Below are positions 53,269 through 62,249 of a stretch of 64,000 nt of DNA, in pieces (the first letter of the stretch is position 1; each line of letters starts with the position of its first letter). A model generated the notes under the pieces. That model ran no database searches. It was not told where the DNA came from and was given only the letters and a program-made list of their open reading frames with translations. This DNA is from JANMDR01 sp031376425 (GTDB taxonomy: Bacteria; Pseudomonadota; Gammaproteobacteria; Burkholderiales; Usitatibacteraceae). The DNA lies in NCBI GenBank assembly GCA_031376425.1, contig JANMDR010000224.1, positions 1 through 64,000 of the forward strand. Direction: 5' to 3'. The translations under genes were made by a program, and so were the position numbers.

Positions 53269-54507
53269 TTAAGTGGGTAAATCCATCATGCCGAACATTG
53301 CTACTAGCAACGACATAATGATGGCGCCGATTAAACATGCTAGCCCCATAATCATCACCGGCTGAATCAGCGCCAAGATGCGTTTAATGGTGGAGGCCAC
53401 TTCGCGGTCGTACACGTCGGCTACTTGAAACAACATTTCATCGAGCTTGCCAGTTTCTTCACCTACAGCAATCATTTGCACTGCAAGTTTGGGAAAAATT
53501 TGGGTTTCAAGCATCGGCTTGCTCAAGCCGCGACCTTCCTTTAATTCACGCGAAACATGTTCAACAGCTTCAGAAAAAATAATATTACCCATCGTCTCGC
53601 GTAAGATGGAAAGCCCCGCCAATAGGGGCACACCGTTAGTGATCAAAGTGGCTAATGAGCGCGAAAACCGCGCCATCTCTACCTTGGTCACTAATTTTCC
53701 GACTAAGTTCATCTTTAAAAAACGCAAATCCCAGCCACGCCGACTTTTAGGGTTATTCAAGGAGCGATTAAAAAGCCAAATCGCCGCCAAAATCACCCCT
53801 AAAATAATCGGCCAATCATTGCGTAGGATGGACGCAGTATCCAGCACCAATTGCGTTGACCACGGCAACGCCTTACCGGATTGGTCAAAAATTTGCTTAA
53901 ACTGTGGCACCACAAACATCAGCAAAATGATTACCGAAAGCGCTGCCACAAACAATAAAATAACGGGATATACCAACGCTGAGACCACACTATCTTTTAG
54001 TTCTTTGGAGCGCTCCATATGCTCCGCCAAGCGCATTAGCACATTGCCCATGCTGCCGCTAGCTTCACCTGCACGCACCATATTGATGTAAAAGCGTGAG
54101 AACACATCGCGACGTTTATCCAACGCTTTTGAGAGCGCCGCGCCACCGCGCACTTCATTGCGGATTTCATTGAGCAATTCAAATACTGCTTGCTTTTCTG
54201 CCAAGCCGAGCAAAATTTCTAAGCTGCGATCCAGCGGCAAACCAGCACGCAGCAAGGTCGCGACATCGCGCGTCATCAGCGCTACATCCGTATCCGCAAT
54301 ACCATTGCCAAAATAATTTCTTTTGCCCGGCGCTGCTTGCGTTACCCCTGAACCAATCGTTGCCGCCGCGCTCGCCTCTTCAACACGAATGGGAATCAGT
54401 CCCAACGCTTGCAAACGTGCAATCACGTCAGGCTGCGATGCGCTATCAAGCACACCTTCCTGGACTTCACCCGCAGGCGTGACGGCTTTGTATTGAAAGA
54501 GCGACAC
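53269..54507 (-). CDS. gspF: Type II secretion inner-membrane protein GspF
   Basis: Polytopic platform protein of about 412 residues with three transmembrane helices and two duplicated cytoplasmic domains. The start FQYKAVTPAGEVQEGVLDSA and ARLQALGLIPIRVEE are standard. The first domain contains FVDDVATLL-type MTRDVATLLRAGLPLDRSLEIL and the second MARFSRSLATLITNGVPLLAGL. The end VMIMGLACLIGAIIMSLLVAMFGMM is a typical C-terminal helix. The start is the GTG at 54507, one base after the gspE TAA; a longer open frame overlaps gspE and is not used. Confidence 0.95.
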   Translation of the reverse strand: MSLFQYKAVTPAGEVQEGVLDSASQPDVIARLQALGLIPIRVEEASAAATIGSGVTQAAPGKRNYFGNGIADTDVALMTRDVATLLRAGLPLDRSLEILLGLAEKQAVFELLNEIRNEVRGGAALSKALDKRRDVFSRFYINMVRAGEASGSMGNVLMRLAEHMERSKELKDSVVSALVYPVILLFVAALSVIILLMFVVPQFKQIFDQSGKALPWSTQLVLDTASILRNDWPIILGVILAAIWLFNRSLNNPKSRRGWDLRFLKMNLVGKLVTKVEMARFSRSLATLITNGVPLLAGLSILRETMGNIIFSEAVEHVSRELKEGRGLSKPMLETQIFPKLAVQMIAVGEETGKLDEMLFQVADVYDREVASTIKRILALIQPVMIMGLACLIGAIIMSLLVAMFGMMDLPT

Positions 54508-54508
54508 G

Positions 54509-56233
54509 TTAATCTTCTCTCGTGACGCGGAGTATTTCTTCGATCGTAGTGACACCAGCCATTGCCTTGCGCAGACCGTTTTCATACATCGTTTCCATAC
54601 CTTCAGCTTGAGCGGCTTGGCGCAATTCTGAAGCAGTTGCATGACGCATCACATAGCCGCGCAGGTTATCTGTCATGGGCAACACTTCCATGATCGACTG
54701 CCGACTAAAGTAGCCATTTCCGCCACAGTGTTCACACCCTTTGGCGTGATACAAGGTAATCGGTGCAGCTTCGTCGCCTTTTTTAACAAAGCGCTTCAAC
54801 CCAAGTTGCTCAACAATTTCAGCCACTGGATGATACGGTATTTTGCAGTGATTACACAGCATACGAATCAAGCGCTGCGCCTGTATGCCGATGATTGTAG
54901 ACGTAAGCAAATAATCGTCTAATCCCATATCGAGCATACGGTTGATGGTGGCCGCCGCGTCATTAGTATGAACAGTGGATAGCACCAAATGACCCGTCAA
55001 TGCTGACTGCACCGCAATTTGTGCCGTCTCTAAATCGCGAATCTCACCGATCATAATCACGTCGGGGTCTTGTCGCACAATCGCGCGCAAGGCGCTAGCA
55101 AAACTTAAATCAATTTGCGGTTTAACCTGAATTTGATTAATGCCCGCCATTTGATATTCAACCGGATCTTCAACAGTTAAAATCTTAATATCTGGTTTGT
55201 TTAAACGATCAAGCGCAGTATAGAGCGTCGTAGTTTTACCGCTACCGGTGGGGCCTGTAACCAAAATAATGCCGTAGGGCTGCGCCAAGATTTTTAGGAA
55301 AACCTCAAGATTGCCTTCGTCAAACCCGAGCTTATGGAAATCCAGCGCGACGCCACCTTTATCCAAAATCCTCATCACCACTGATTCACCATGCATCGTT
55401 GGCACGGTAGAAACCCGCAGATCAATCTCTTTTCCCTGTACCCGTAATTTTATGCGGCCGTCTTGCGGCAAACGGCGTTCGGCAATATCCAAATTCGCCA
55501 TAATTTTGATACGCGAAATCACGGCTGCTGATAAACGGCTTGGGGGCGATTCGGTTTCGTGCAATACACCATCAATCCGATAGCGAACAATCAACCGATT
55601 TTCAAACGGCTCAATATGAATGTCCGATGCCCGCTGCTCAAGGGCACGGTTGATAATCAGATTCACCAAGCGAATTACCGGCGCTTCGGATGCTAGATCT
55701 TTTAGGTGTTCTATGTCGCCAAATTCTTGATCTTCATCGCGGTTGGTGATGTTGTCAACAATTTGGCCCATCGACGATTTACCCGCACCATACAATCGAT
55801 CGTAAGCGGTTTCAAAATCATTGAGCACTAGTAATTTTGGCACGACACGCTTGCGGGTGGCGGCGCCAAAGGCCTGCACTACATAAGCATCGGCTGGATC
55901 AAGCATCGCTAAAACTACTTCTTCGTCAGTTTCCGTTAGCGGAATTGCCCGTGATTCCTGAATAAATCGCGCGCTAATTTTTTCTTCTAGGATTGGTAAC
56001 TCAGGCATCTCGGCGGCTTCAACAATTACCCAGCCGCGTTGCTGCGCCAGCGCTTCCGCAAGTTCACGACCTGCAACTAAACCCATTCGCGTTAGGATTG
56101 CGCCAATTTTCTCGCGTGCGCCATCCGTCGCCGCCTGTACTTTTAAGGCACGATCTAGCGCTATTTGCTCCAATTTGCCGCGCGCGACAAGAATTTCGCC
56201 GATTAAACTCAAAATAGTTTTTCCATCAATCAC
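54509..56233 (-). CDS. gspE: Type II secretion ATPase GspE
   Basis: Cytoplasmic ATPase of 574 residues that powers pseudopilus assembly. The N-terminal N1E-type domain has GEILVARGKLEQIALDRAL. The catalytic core shows RASDIHIEPFE, the Asp box, Walker A GPTGSGKTTTLYT, Walker B-like MIGEIRDLETA, and the His box TGHLVLSTVHTNDAA. Near the end is the tetracysteine zinc element CNHCKIPYHP with CEHCGGNGYF. It starts with GTG at 56233 and is the first gene of the operon. The opposing glycosyltransferase gene starts 75 nt away, so the divergent promoters lie in that short gap. Confidence 0.97.
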   Translation of the reverse strand: MIDGKTILSLIGEILVARGKLEQIALDRALKVQAATDGAREKIGAILTRMGLVAGRELAEALAQQRGWVIVEAAEMPELPILEEKISARFIQESRAIPLTETDEEVVLAMLDPADAYVVQAFGAATRKRVVPKLLVLNDFETAYDRLYGAGKSSMGQIVDNITNRDEDQEFGDIEHLKDLASEAPVIRLVNLIINRALEQRASDIHIEPFENRLIVRYRIDGVLHETESPPSRLSAAVISRIKIMANLDIAERRLPQDGRIKLRVQGKEIDLRVSTVPTMHGESVVMRILDKGGVALDFHKLGFDEGNLEVFLKILAQPYGIILVTGPTGSGKTTTLYTALDRLNKPDIKILTVEDPVEYQMAGINQIQVKPQIDLSFASALRAIVRQDPDVIMIGEIRDLETAQIAVQSALTGHLVLSTVHTNDAAATINRMLDMGLDDYLLTSTIIGIQAQRLIRMLCNHCKIPYHPVAEIVEQLGLKRFVKKGDEAAPITLYHAKGCEHCGGNGYFSRQSIMEVLPMTDNLRGYVMRHATASELRQAAQAEGMETMYENGLRKAMAGVTTIEEILRVTRED

Positions 56234-56308
56234 TTAACCCTTTATTATACCAGCGCACTTCATCTGGTTTTGACTCATTTTCCCGCTTTGTTACATTGCC
56301 TTTCAAAT

Positions 56309-58162
56309 ATGAACCGTTCCCAGCTTGCCCAAGCGTCCGCCTTGTTTTGGCGACATTTGCGCCCCGCCCTCACCAATCCCGCTAAATTAGCTGGCTTGGT
56401 GCAGCGCATTGGCCAAATTTGGGCAAGCAAAGGCTTTACCGGTGCCATCAAACATCATGCCCCTGGCGTGGCGTTATATACGGATTATCCAAAATGGTTG
56501 GCAGAACGAGAACCACTGCAAATCATGGCGGGCGCATCTAGCAAAACAGACCCAACTATTAGCATTCTCGTGGTTTCAGACGCCAGTTCTAGCGCAGAGT
56601 TCCCGCAAATGCTAGAAAGTTTACTAGGGCAAAACAGCGCCGCGTGGGAATTGATATTGGATGGCCGCTTATGGGAACACCAAAGCAAACCCAATGACCC
56701 AAGGGTTAAAACCGTAGAAACGGCGGAAATAGCAGTTTCACCAGAAGACAATGCATTCGGCAAATCACTACAAAAACTTGCGCAGTACGCTACCGCACCC
56801 TATGTACACATTTATCAAAGCGGACACTTTCGGCTCGATTGGGTCAGCCAATGCGCTGTCGCCATTGCCAACGCGGCACCGACATTGCTGTATTGGGACC
56901 ATGACCTAGTGGATGCACAAAAGCAACGTCACTCCCCTAACTTTAAGCCGCGCCTAAACCCAGAATTAGCGCTGTCGCAAAACTATATTGGCGTGGCGTG
57001 GATTGCCTCACGTGAGCTATTTTGTGCAACGAACTCAAAAGCACTGCTTAACGAAGCCAGCAGCATGAGTGCTTTTGACGCATGCTGCTACTATTTGCAA
57101 TTAGAAATCGCCTTCGCCACGCACGGCAAAAGCAGCCATATTGCGCAAGTGTTAAGTCACCATCGCAGCGAAACTAAACTTTCATCTTTAGCCGACACCT
57201 TAAATTTCTTTCTACGCAAACACGATGTTGGCTACGACCACGCCACTTTCAACGGCGACGCCTTTCAGCTAAGGCCCGCAAATAAAGCCGCACCTAAAGT
57301 GAGTATTATCATCCCCACGCGCGATGGTTTGGGGCTTTTAAAACAGACTATTTCCACCTTACAGGCATTAACAACTTACCCCAATTACGAAATTATTATT
57401 GCTGATAATGACTCCACCGATCCCGCTACCTGCGCCTATCTGAACGATGTAAATGGTCACAATAAAATACGCGTTTTTAAAACACCGGGCGCATTTAACT
57501 TCTCTAAAATCAACAATCTTGCCACTGAGCATACCGATGGTGAATTGCTGCTTTTTTTAAATAATGACGTTGAAATTATTGAGCCAAATTGGCTTGATGA
57601 AATGGTCGGAAACGCACTGAATACTGGCGTTGGTGCCGTAGGCTGCATGCTGCTTTTTCCTAATCACACGATTCAACATGCAGGCATTGTGCTAGGTCTA
57701 GGCGGCTACGCAAAACATGTATTCGCCAATCAGCCCGAAGGCTATGCAGGCCCTAATGGCCGCGCCTGCTCACTGCAGCAAATGAGCGCCGTCACTGCTG
57801 CTTGTTTAATGGTGCAGCGCGTGCATTTTAATGCGGTAAACGGCTTTGATGAGCGCTATGCCGTGGCTTTTAACGACGTGGATTTATGTCTACGTTTACA
57901 AGCTGCAGGCTTGCGCAATATTTGGACGCCGAATGCGATCCTGTTACATCACGAATCCGCCAGCCGTGGCTATGATGACAGTCCCGCAAGTCAAACTCGG
58001 TTTTTAGTAGAAGCGCAACAATTTCACGCACGCTGGGATCACCAATTACGCGATGACCCATTTTATAACCCCAATTTAACACTAGCTGGCGCCGCATTTG
58101 CGCTGGGTTGGGAACGTCCGAGCAGCATCAACACCACAAGCCATGCCGACCACCCTGCCTAA
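56309..58162 (+). CDS. Glycosyltransferase family 2, two-region protein
   Basis: Cytoplasmic protein of about 617 residues. The N-terminal 310 residues contain PTISILVVSDASSSAEFPQML and resemble a degenerate family 2 domain without a clear metal motif. The C-terminal half is canonical: KVSIIIPTRDGLGLLKQTIS, EIIIADNDSTDP, GELLLFLNNDVEIIEPNWL, VGCMLLFPNHTIQHAGIVLG and AACLMVQRVHFNAVNGFDERY with FNDVDLCLRL. The last pattern is typical of rhamnosyl/galactosyl-type transferases in polysaccharide loci. The ATG at 56309 is preferred over a TTG at 56270. The next gene is coupled. Acceptor unknown. Confidence 0.85.
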   Translation: MNRSQLAQASALFWRHLRPALTNPAKLAGLVQRIGQIWASKGFTGAIKHHAPGVALYTDYPKWLAEREPLQIMAGASSKTDPTISILVVSDASSSAEFPQMLESLLGQNSAAWELILDGRLWEHQSKPNDPRVKTVETAEIAVSPEDNAFGKSLQKLAQYATAPYVHIYQSGHFRLDWVSQCAVAIANAAPTLLYWDHDLVDAQKQRHSPNFKPRLNPELALSQNYIGVAWIASRELFCATNSKALLNEASSMSAFDACCYYLQLEIAFATHGKSSHIAQVLSHHRSETKLSSLADTLNFFLRKHDVGYDHATFNGDAFQLRPANKAAPKVSIIIPTRDGLGLLKQTISTLQALTTYPNYEIIIADNDSTDPATCAYLNDVNGHNKIRVFKTPGAFNFSKINNLATEHTDGELLLFLNNDVEIIEPNWLDEMVGNALNTGVGAVGCMLLFPNHTIQHAGIVLGLGGYAKHVFANQPEGYAGPNGRACSLQQMSAVTAACLMVQRVHFNAVNGFDERYAVAFNDVDLCLRLQAAGLRNIWTPNAILLHHESASRGYDDSPASQTRFLVEAQQFHARWDHQLRDDPFYNPNLTLAGAAFALGWERPSSINTTSHADHPA

Positions 58163-58163
58163 G

Positions 58164-59294
58164 ATGCTCACAAAGCTACTTGTGATCGCGCCAGCAGAAA
58201 TAGCGACGGTGAATTTATTCGCCCATATTCCTTACCGACGCATGGCGGAAAAAGGCTTACTCCAGTATCGATTCCGCGATGAAACGCGCCTTGAGGATGC
58301 TGATATTTACTGGGCTGATACCATTATCGCAATGCGCTGCTGTTCCATTGTAGTAGCACTGCAACTATACCTAGCGCGTGCTCACGGCAAAACAATTTTG
58401 AGCTTTTGGGACGATGATTTTTTAGCCATCCCACCTTCATCGCAGAGTTATGCGCACTTTTCTAAACCGAGCATCAAGCGCTGGTTTCATCAAATTCTAA
58501 AGCAAAGTGATGCCATCATTGTCATCAACGACAGCCTAGGCAAAAAACTCAGTGCGATCGCAAAAAAGCCTTACATTATTCAGCCTATGGGTATTGATAG
58601 TATCGTCGCGCAACCGACTTATTTTGAAACTAACCAAGCATTTGTTCTAGGTTTTGCTGGGTCTGCCGATCATGCCGATGCGCTAGAACAGATCATCATG
58701 CCCGCATTGGAAAAACTCTGGGGGACTGGGGCGCAATTTCGCTTTGAAGTAATCGGCTGGAATAACCCTAGTTACGGGCGCTTTCCACACCTGATAAAGC
58801 TACTTCCGGCCACCAAAAGCTATTCTGAGTGGCTAACGATGCGCAACAATCTCAACTGGCACGCCACTTTAGCCGTACTGCCAGAGTCCGAATTTCACAG
58901 CCATAAGTTTTATAACAAGCTAGTTGAATTTGGCGCGGCGGGCATCCCCTGCGTGTACTCAAACGTAGCCCCTTACAAAGGCGTGGTACGAGATGGTGAA
59001 GAAGGCGTTTTATGCGACACGACCCCCGAAGCCTTTGCTAGCGCCATCACCCGATTATTTGACCCGCACTTGCGTAACCACGTAGCTCACACGTCATGGG
59101 AATTTGTACGCAACCATCACACGCCAGAAGCCACCGATGCCCAATGGTTGGCTACCTTACAACCGTTTCTGCAGCCCAGCACCAAATTTACATCAAAGCC
59201 GAACACCTTGTTACGTTTTGGCGCAAGGGTTTTGCAACGACTGTACCGCATCAAGGTTGCATTTTGGCGATGGCGACAGCGCTTTAAGCATTAA
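58164..59294 (+). CDS. GT-B glycosyltransferase, group 1-like
   Basis: Protein of about 376 residues with a Rossmann-like start LTKLLVIAPAEIATVNLF and a second half resembling the GT1/GT4 donor domain (VLGFAGSADHADALEQIIMPAL, VEFGAAGIPCVYSNVAPYKGVV, DGEEGVLCDTTPEAFASAI). The E-F-G-A-A-G-I-P-C segment is the usual nucleotide-sugar contact region. The ATG at 58164 follows the previous stop by one base (TAAGATG); starts at 58143 or 58098 overlap. It probably acts on the same glycan as the upstream family 2 transferase. A basic, helical C-terminus could associate with the membrane. Confidence 0.82.
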   Translation: MLTKLLVIAPAEIATVNLFAHIPYRRMAEKGLLQYRFRDETRLEDADIYWADTIIAMRCCSIVVALQLYLARAHGKTILSFWDDDFLAIPPSSQSYAHFSKPSIKRWFHQILKQSDAIIVINDSLGKKLSAIAKKPYIIQPMGIDSIVAQPTYFETNQAFVLGFAGSADHADALEQIIMPALEKLWGTGAQFRFEVIGWNNPSYGRFPHLIKLLPATKSYSEWLTMRNNLNWHATLAVLPESEFHSHKFYNKLVEFGAAGIPCVYSNVAPYKGVVRDGEEGVLCDTTPEAFASAITRLFDPHLRNHVAHTSWEFVRNHHTPEATDAQWLATLQPFLQPSTKFTSKPNTLLRFGARVLQRLYRIKVAFWRWRQRFKH

Positions 59295-59418
59295 CTCGCT
59301 CTAATTACTGCTACCGATAAAAATACAACACAACTCAAATCTGATTTGTGATGCCCACAAAATACAGGCATGATATTAGTAATCGCCCCCCGCTTTTTCA
59401 TTATGAGGAAAATTACGC

Positions 59419-61839
59419 ATGAGCCATCCTTCGATTTTACGCAACGCGGTATTGCTGGCACTTTATGGGGCAGCCGCATTCAGTCTTGGGGCATATACGC
59501 AAGTACACGCCCAAACACCAGCAGCTGAGCCAACCAAGGCGGCTGTCGACACTACTAAGCTTGAAACTCTAACAATCGTAGGCTCGCGCCGTGCCGCCAC
59601 ATCTGCCACTGACACTACCGTGCCAGTAGATTTAATCCCGCTCGCAAAAGTAAGCGAGCAGGGAGGGCAGTTTGATTTAGGCCAAACCTTGCAATATGTT
59701 TCGCCCTCCTTTAACTCCACACGCCAAACGGGAGCAGACGGTGCAGATTTAGTGGATTCGGCAGCTCTACGCGGCTTGGGCTCGGATCAAACCTTGGTAT
59801 TGGTTAACGGCAAGCGCCGCCACACAACAGCGTTGGTAAATTTGTTCGGCGCACGCAATCGCGGCAATACTGGCACTGATATGAACGCCATTCCGCTCAT
59901 GGCAATTGATAATGTACAAGTACTACGTGATGGCGCGGCTGCGCAATATGGGTCGGATGCAATCGCAGGTGTGATTGATATTGGTTTGAAAAAACGCTTA
60001 GGCTGTGAAGCGGTGGCAGGCTATAGCCAATATTCAGCAGGTGACGGCAAAAACTATTTAGCATCGGGCTACTGTGGTTTTCAAATTGCTGAAAAAGGCA
60101 TCATTGGTGTAACAGCTGAATATGTTGATCGTGGCCGATCAAACCGTGCAGAAGCAGGTAATCCGCGCATCATCGGCGACACCCAAGCTAAGAACGCTAC
60201 CGTTTATGTAAACGGCGAAGTGCCCTCAAGCAATATAGGGAAATTTTATTTCACCCTTGGCACCCAAACCCGCGACGCCTCATCAGCAGCATTTGCGCGC
60301 GGCGGGGTGGGCTCAGACGATATTCCATCACGTAACTCAGCGGCACAATATCCAAATGGTTTTGTACCGTTTATCAATGGCGATATTAGCGATAGCACCA
60401 TTATCTTCGGCCATCGTGGGTTATTGGGCGATTGGAATGCTGATCTGTCACAAACATATGGTGCGAACAAGCTTGACTACAATATTAGCAATACCATCAA
60501 CGCTTCTATCGCCAATAAAGACTTGCAAAGCGGTGGCAAGGGCTTGAGCGCCAGCAAATTTGATGCAGGCGGATTCTCATTTGGTCAACTCACCACCAAT
60601 TTTGATATGAGCCGCTTTTATAGCGACATCGCTAACGGCATGAACATTGCGTTTGGTGCCGAGTATCGACGCGAAAATTATAAAATTAGGACGGGTGAAT
60701 TAGGCTCCTACGTGGATGCCGATGGCGTGGGTGACGGTGGCAATGCTGGCAGTCAAGGTTTCCCCGGCTTTCAACCCAATGATGCCACTGATCGCAGCCG
60801 CACCAGCGTGGCGGCTTATATTGACGTCGAAACCGATTTGTCGGCTGCATTTAAAATTCAAACAGCCTTACGCGCAGAAAAATTTAGTGATTTTGGCTCC
60901 ACTTTGACGGGTAAAGTAGCCGGTGCATACAAATTTAGTGATCAATTTTTACTACGTTCCTCCGCCAGTTCCGGCTTCCGCGCACCATCACTGCAGCAGG
61001 TTTTCTTCTCCTCCACCTTCACTGATTTTATTAGTGGCAAGCCGCAGGATGTGGTGCTAGCACCCAATGGCGGCGCCATTGCTAACGCTGCAGGCATTCC
61101 CAAACTGAAAGAAGAAAAATCCAAAAACTACACCTTAGGCTTCACGTTTAGCCCTACATCGGCAACTGCCGTCACCGCCGATTTATATCGCATCAATATC
61201 AGCGACCGCATTGTGTTATCGGGTCGATTTGATGCCGACAATTACCCAAGTTTGGGTGCCACCTTAGCGAAATTAGGTGTAGGTCAAGCGCAGTTTTTCG
61301 TCAATTCAGTGAATACCAAAACCCAAGGATTGGATTTAACGGTATCAAATAAAACTGATTTTGCCAACGGCAAATTATCGACATTTTTAGCGATGAACTA
61401 TAGCAAAACTGATGTAACAGGCATCAAGGCTCCAGCGTCATTACGCGGTTTTGAAGATGTATTGTTATCCGAACGGGAGCGCTTATTTATCGAACAGGGC
61501 GGCCCGCGTAGCAAAGCCACGTTGGGCTTTGAATATACCCAAGGTGCAGTTTCAACGGATCTAAAAATTATTAGCTTTGGCGCACAAACTTTGGGCACCT
61601 TCTCCGGCACTGAAAACGGCGTACCCAACGCCCGCTACGCCCCAAAAACGTCTGCCGATTTGAGCATGACCTACAGCTTCGACAAAAACACCAAACTTAC
61701 CTTTGGCGGCAATAATATTTTCAACGTAAAACCCAGCAAACAAGACGCCAATGAAACCGACAACGGCTTCATTTACGACAGCGTCCAGTTTGGTTTAAAT
61801 GGTACATCGTACTTTGCACGGTTTTGGAAGCGGTTTTGA
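59419..61839 (+). CDS. TonB-dependent outer-membrane receptor
   Basis: Outer-membrane transporter of 806 residues. A signal peptide ends near VHAQTPAA. The plug domain runs to about residue 200 and includes LETLTIVGSRRAATSATDT, QTLQYVSPSFNSTRQ, DSAALRGLGSDQTLVLVNGK and DNVQVLRDGAAAQYGSDAIAG. The rest is a 22-strand barrel ending ARFWKRF with C-terminal Phe. Substrate is unknown; iron-siderophore or carbohydrate receptors both look like this. GAGGA lies 10 nt before the ATG. It is monocistronic and followed by a strong terminator. Confidence 0.93.
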   Translation: MSHPSILRNAVLLALYGAAAFSLGAYTQVHAQTPAAEPTKAAVDTTKLETLTIVGSRRAATSATDTTVPVDLIPLAKVSEQGGQFDLGQTLQYVSPSFNSTRQTGADGADLVDSAALRGLGSDQTLVLVNGKRRHTTALVNLFGARNRGNTGTDMNAIPLMAIDNVQVLRDGAAAQYGSDAIAGVIDIGLKKRLGCEAVAGYSQYSAGDGKNYLASGYCGFQIAEKGIIGVTAEYVDRGRSNRAEAGNPRIIGDTQAKNATVYVNGEVPSSNIGKFYFTLGTQTRDASSAAFARGGVGSDDIPSRNSAAQYPNGFVPFINGDISDSTIIFGHRGLLGDWNADLSQTYGANKLDYNISNTINASIANKDLQSGGKGLSASKFDAGGFSFGQLTTNFDMSRFYSDIANGMNIAFGAEYRRENYKIRTGELGSYVDADGVGDGGNAGSQGFPGFQPNDATDRSRTSVAAYIDVETDLSAAFKIQTALRAEKFSDFGSTLTGKVAGAYKFSDQFLLRSSASSGFRAPSLQQVFFSSTFTDFISGKPQDVVLAPNGGAIANAAGIPKLKEEKSKNYTLGFTFSPTSATAVTADLYRINISDRIVLSGRFDADNYPSLGATLAKLGVGQAQFFVNSVNTKTQGLDLTVSNKTDFANGKLSTFLAMNYSKTDVTGIKAPASLRGFEDVLLSERERLFIEQGGPRSKATLGFEYTQGAVSTDLKIISFGAQTLGTFSGTENGVPNARYAPKTSADLSMTYSFDKNTKLTFGGNNIFNVKPSKQDANETDNGFIYDSVQFGLNGTSYFARFWKRF

Positions 61840-61872
61840 GTTTACGTAGCTAACCATATAGAGGCTTTATTT

Positions 61873-61914
61873 ACGGGGTGTTTCAGCCTATTTTGGCTGA
61901 AACACCCCGTTTTT
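61873..61914 (+). terminator. Rho-independent terminator of the TonB receptor gene
   Basis: ACGGGGTGTTTCAGCC pairs perfectly with GGCTGAAACACCCCGT over a 6-nt loop, followed by TTTT. It lies 33 nt past the receptor stop on the plus strand. Confidence 0.9.
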
Positions 61915-62096
61915 ATTGGCTACACATCGAGTTTTCGTGCAAAAGAACAAAACCTAAACTTAATGGCTACTTTACTTTAATTTAATTTAGGTTGTATTCT
62001 AATTGAAGCCATTTGGTCAGCACAAAAAGTATCGCACGAAAATCTACGAAAAGGCCACGCAAGACTTACTGGTTGCGCCGAATCGCGCATTGAAGT

Positions 62097-62130
62097 AGCC
62101 TGAAGACACCCTAAATTAGGGCATCTTCAG
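62097..62130. repeat. Dispersed 17-nt element copy 2 within a hairpin
   Basis: AGCCTGAAGACACCCTA (62097-62113) matches 8614-8630 at 16 of 17 positions. Here it forms an imperfect hairpin, CTGAAGA and CCCTA pairing with TAGGG and TCTTCAG, with a CA/CA internal loop. Confidence 0.45.
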
Positions 62131-62249
62131 ACATCAAAACCTACCCTTTTGGGCACCTCGTACGTTACAAGATGAAACCTATTTTCAGCAACACGTCAAG
62201 CCCAAATAGGCTATGATAAAAGTTCTTTCAGCTCCTCGGAATTTTTATC

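Larger units (their letters stand above)
61840..62249 (+). other. Intergenic region of 410 nt
   Basis: No credible gene. It contains the receptor terminator (61873-61914), an imperfect hairpin made by the dispersed element (62097-62130), an inverted repeat CCTATTT/AAATAGG before the next gene and a possible -10 box TATGAT at 62214. Confidence 0.6.

Noticed and set aside
53228..53338. N-terminal extension of gspG
   Set aside because: It overlaps gspF and would bury the prepilin leader; the ATG at 53227 gives a normal signal.
54508..54642. N-terminal extension of gspF over gspE
   Set aside because: The extension reads the gspE 3' end in another frame; the GTG at 54507 gives the standard start.
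62003..62098. TTG-start frame of 31 residues (Lys/Tyr-rich) between the TonB receptor and the last gene
   Set aside because: No ribosome site, no recognisable family, and the stop overlaps the dispersed repeat; more likely chance or a decayed gene.
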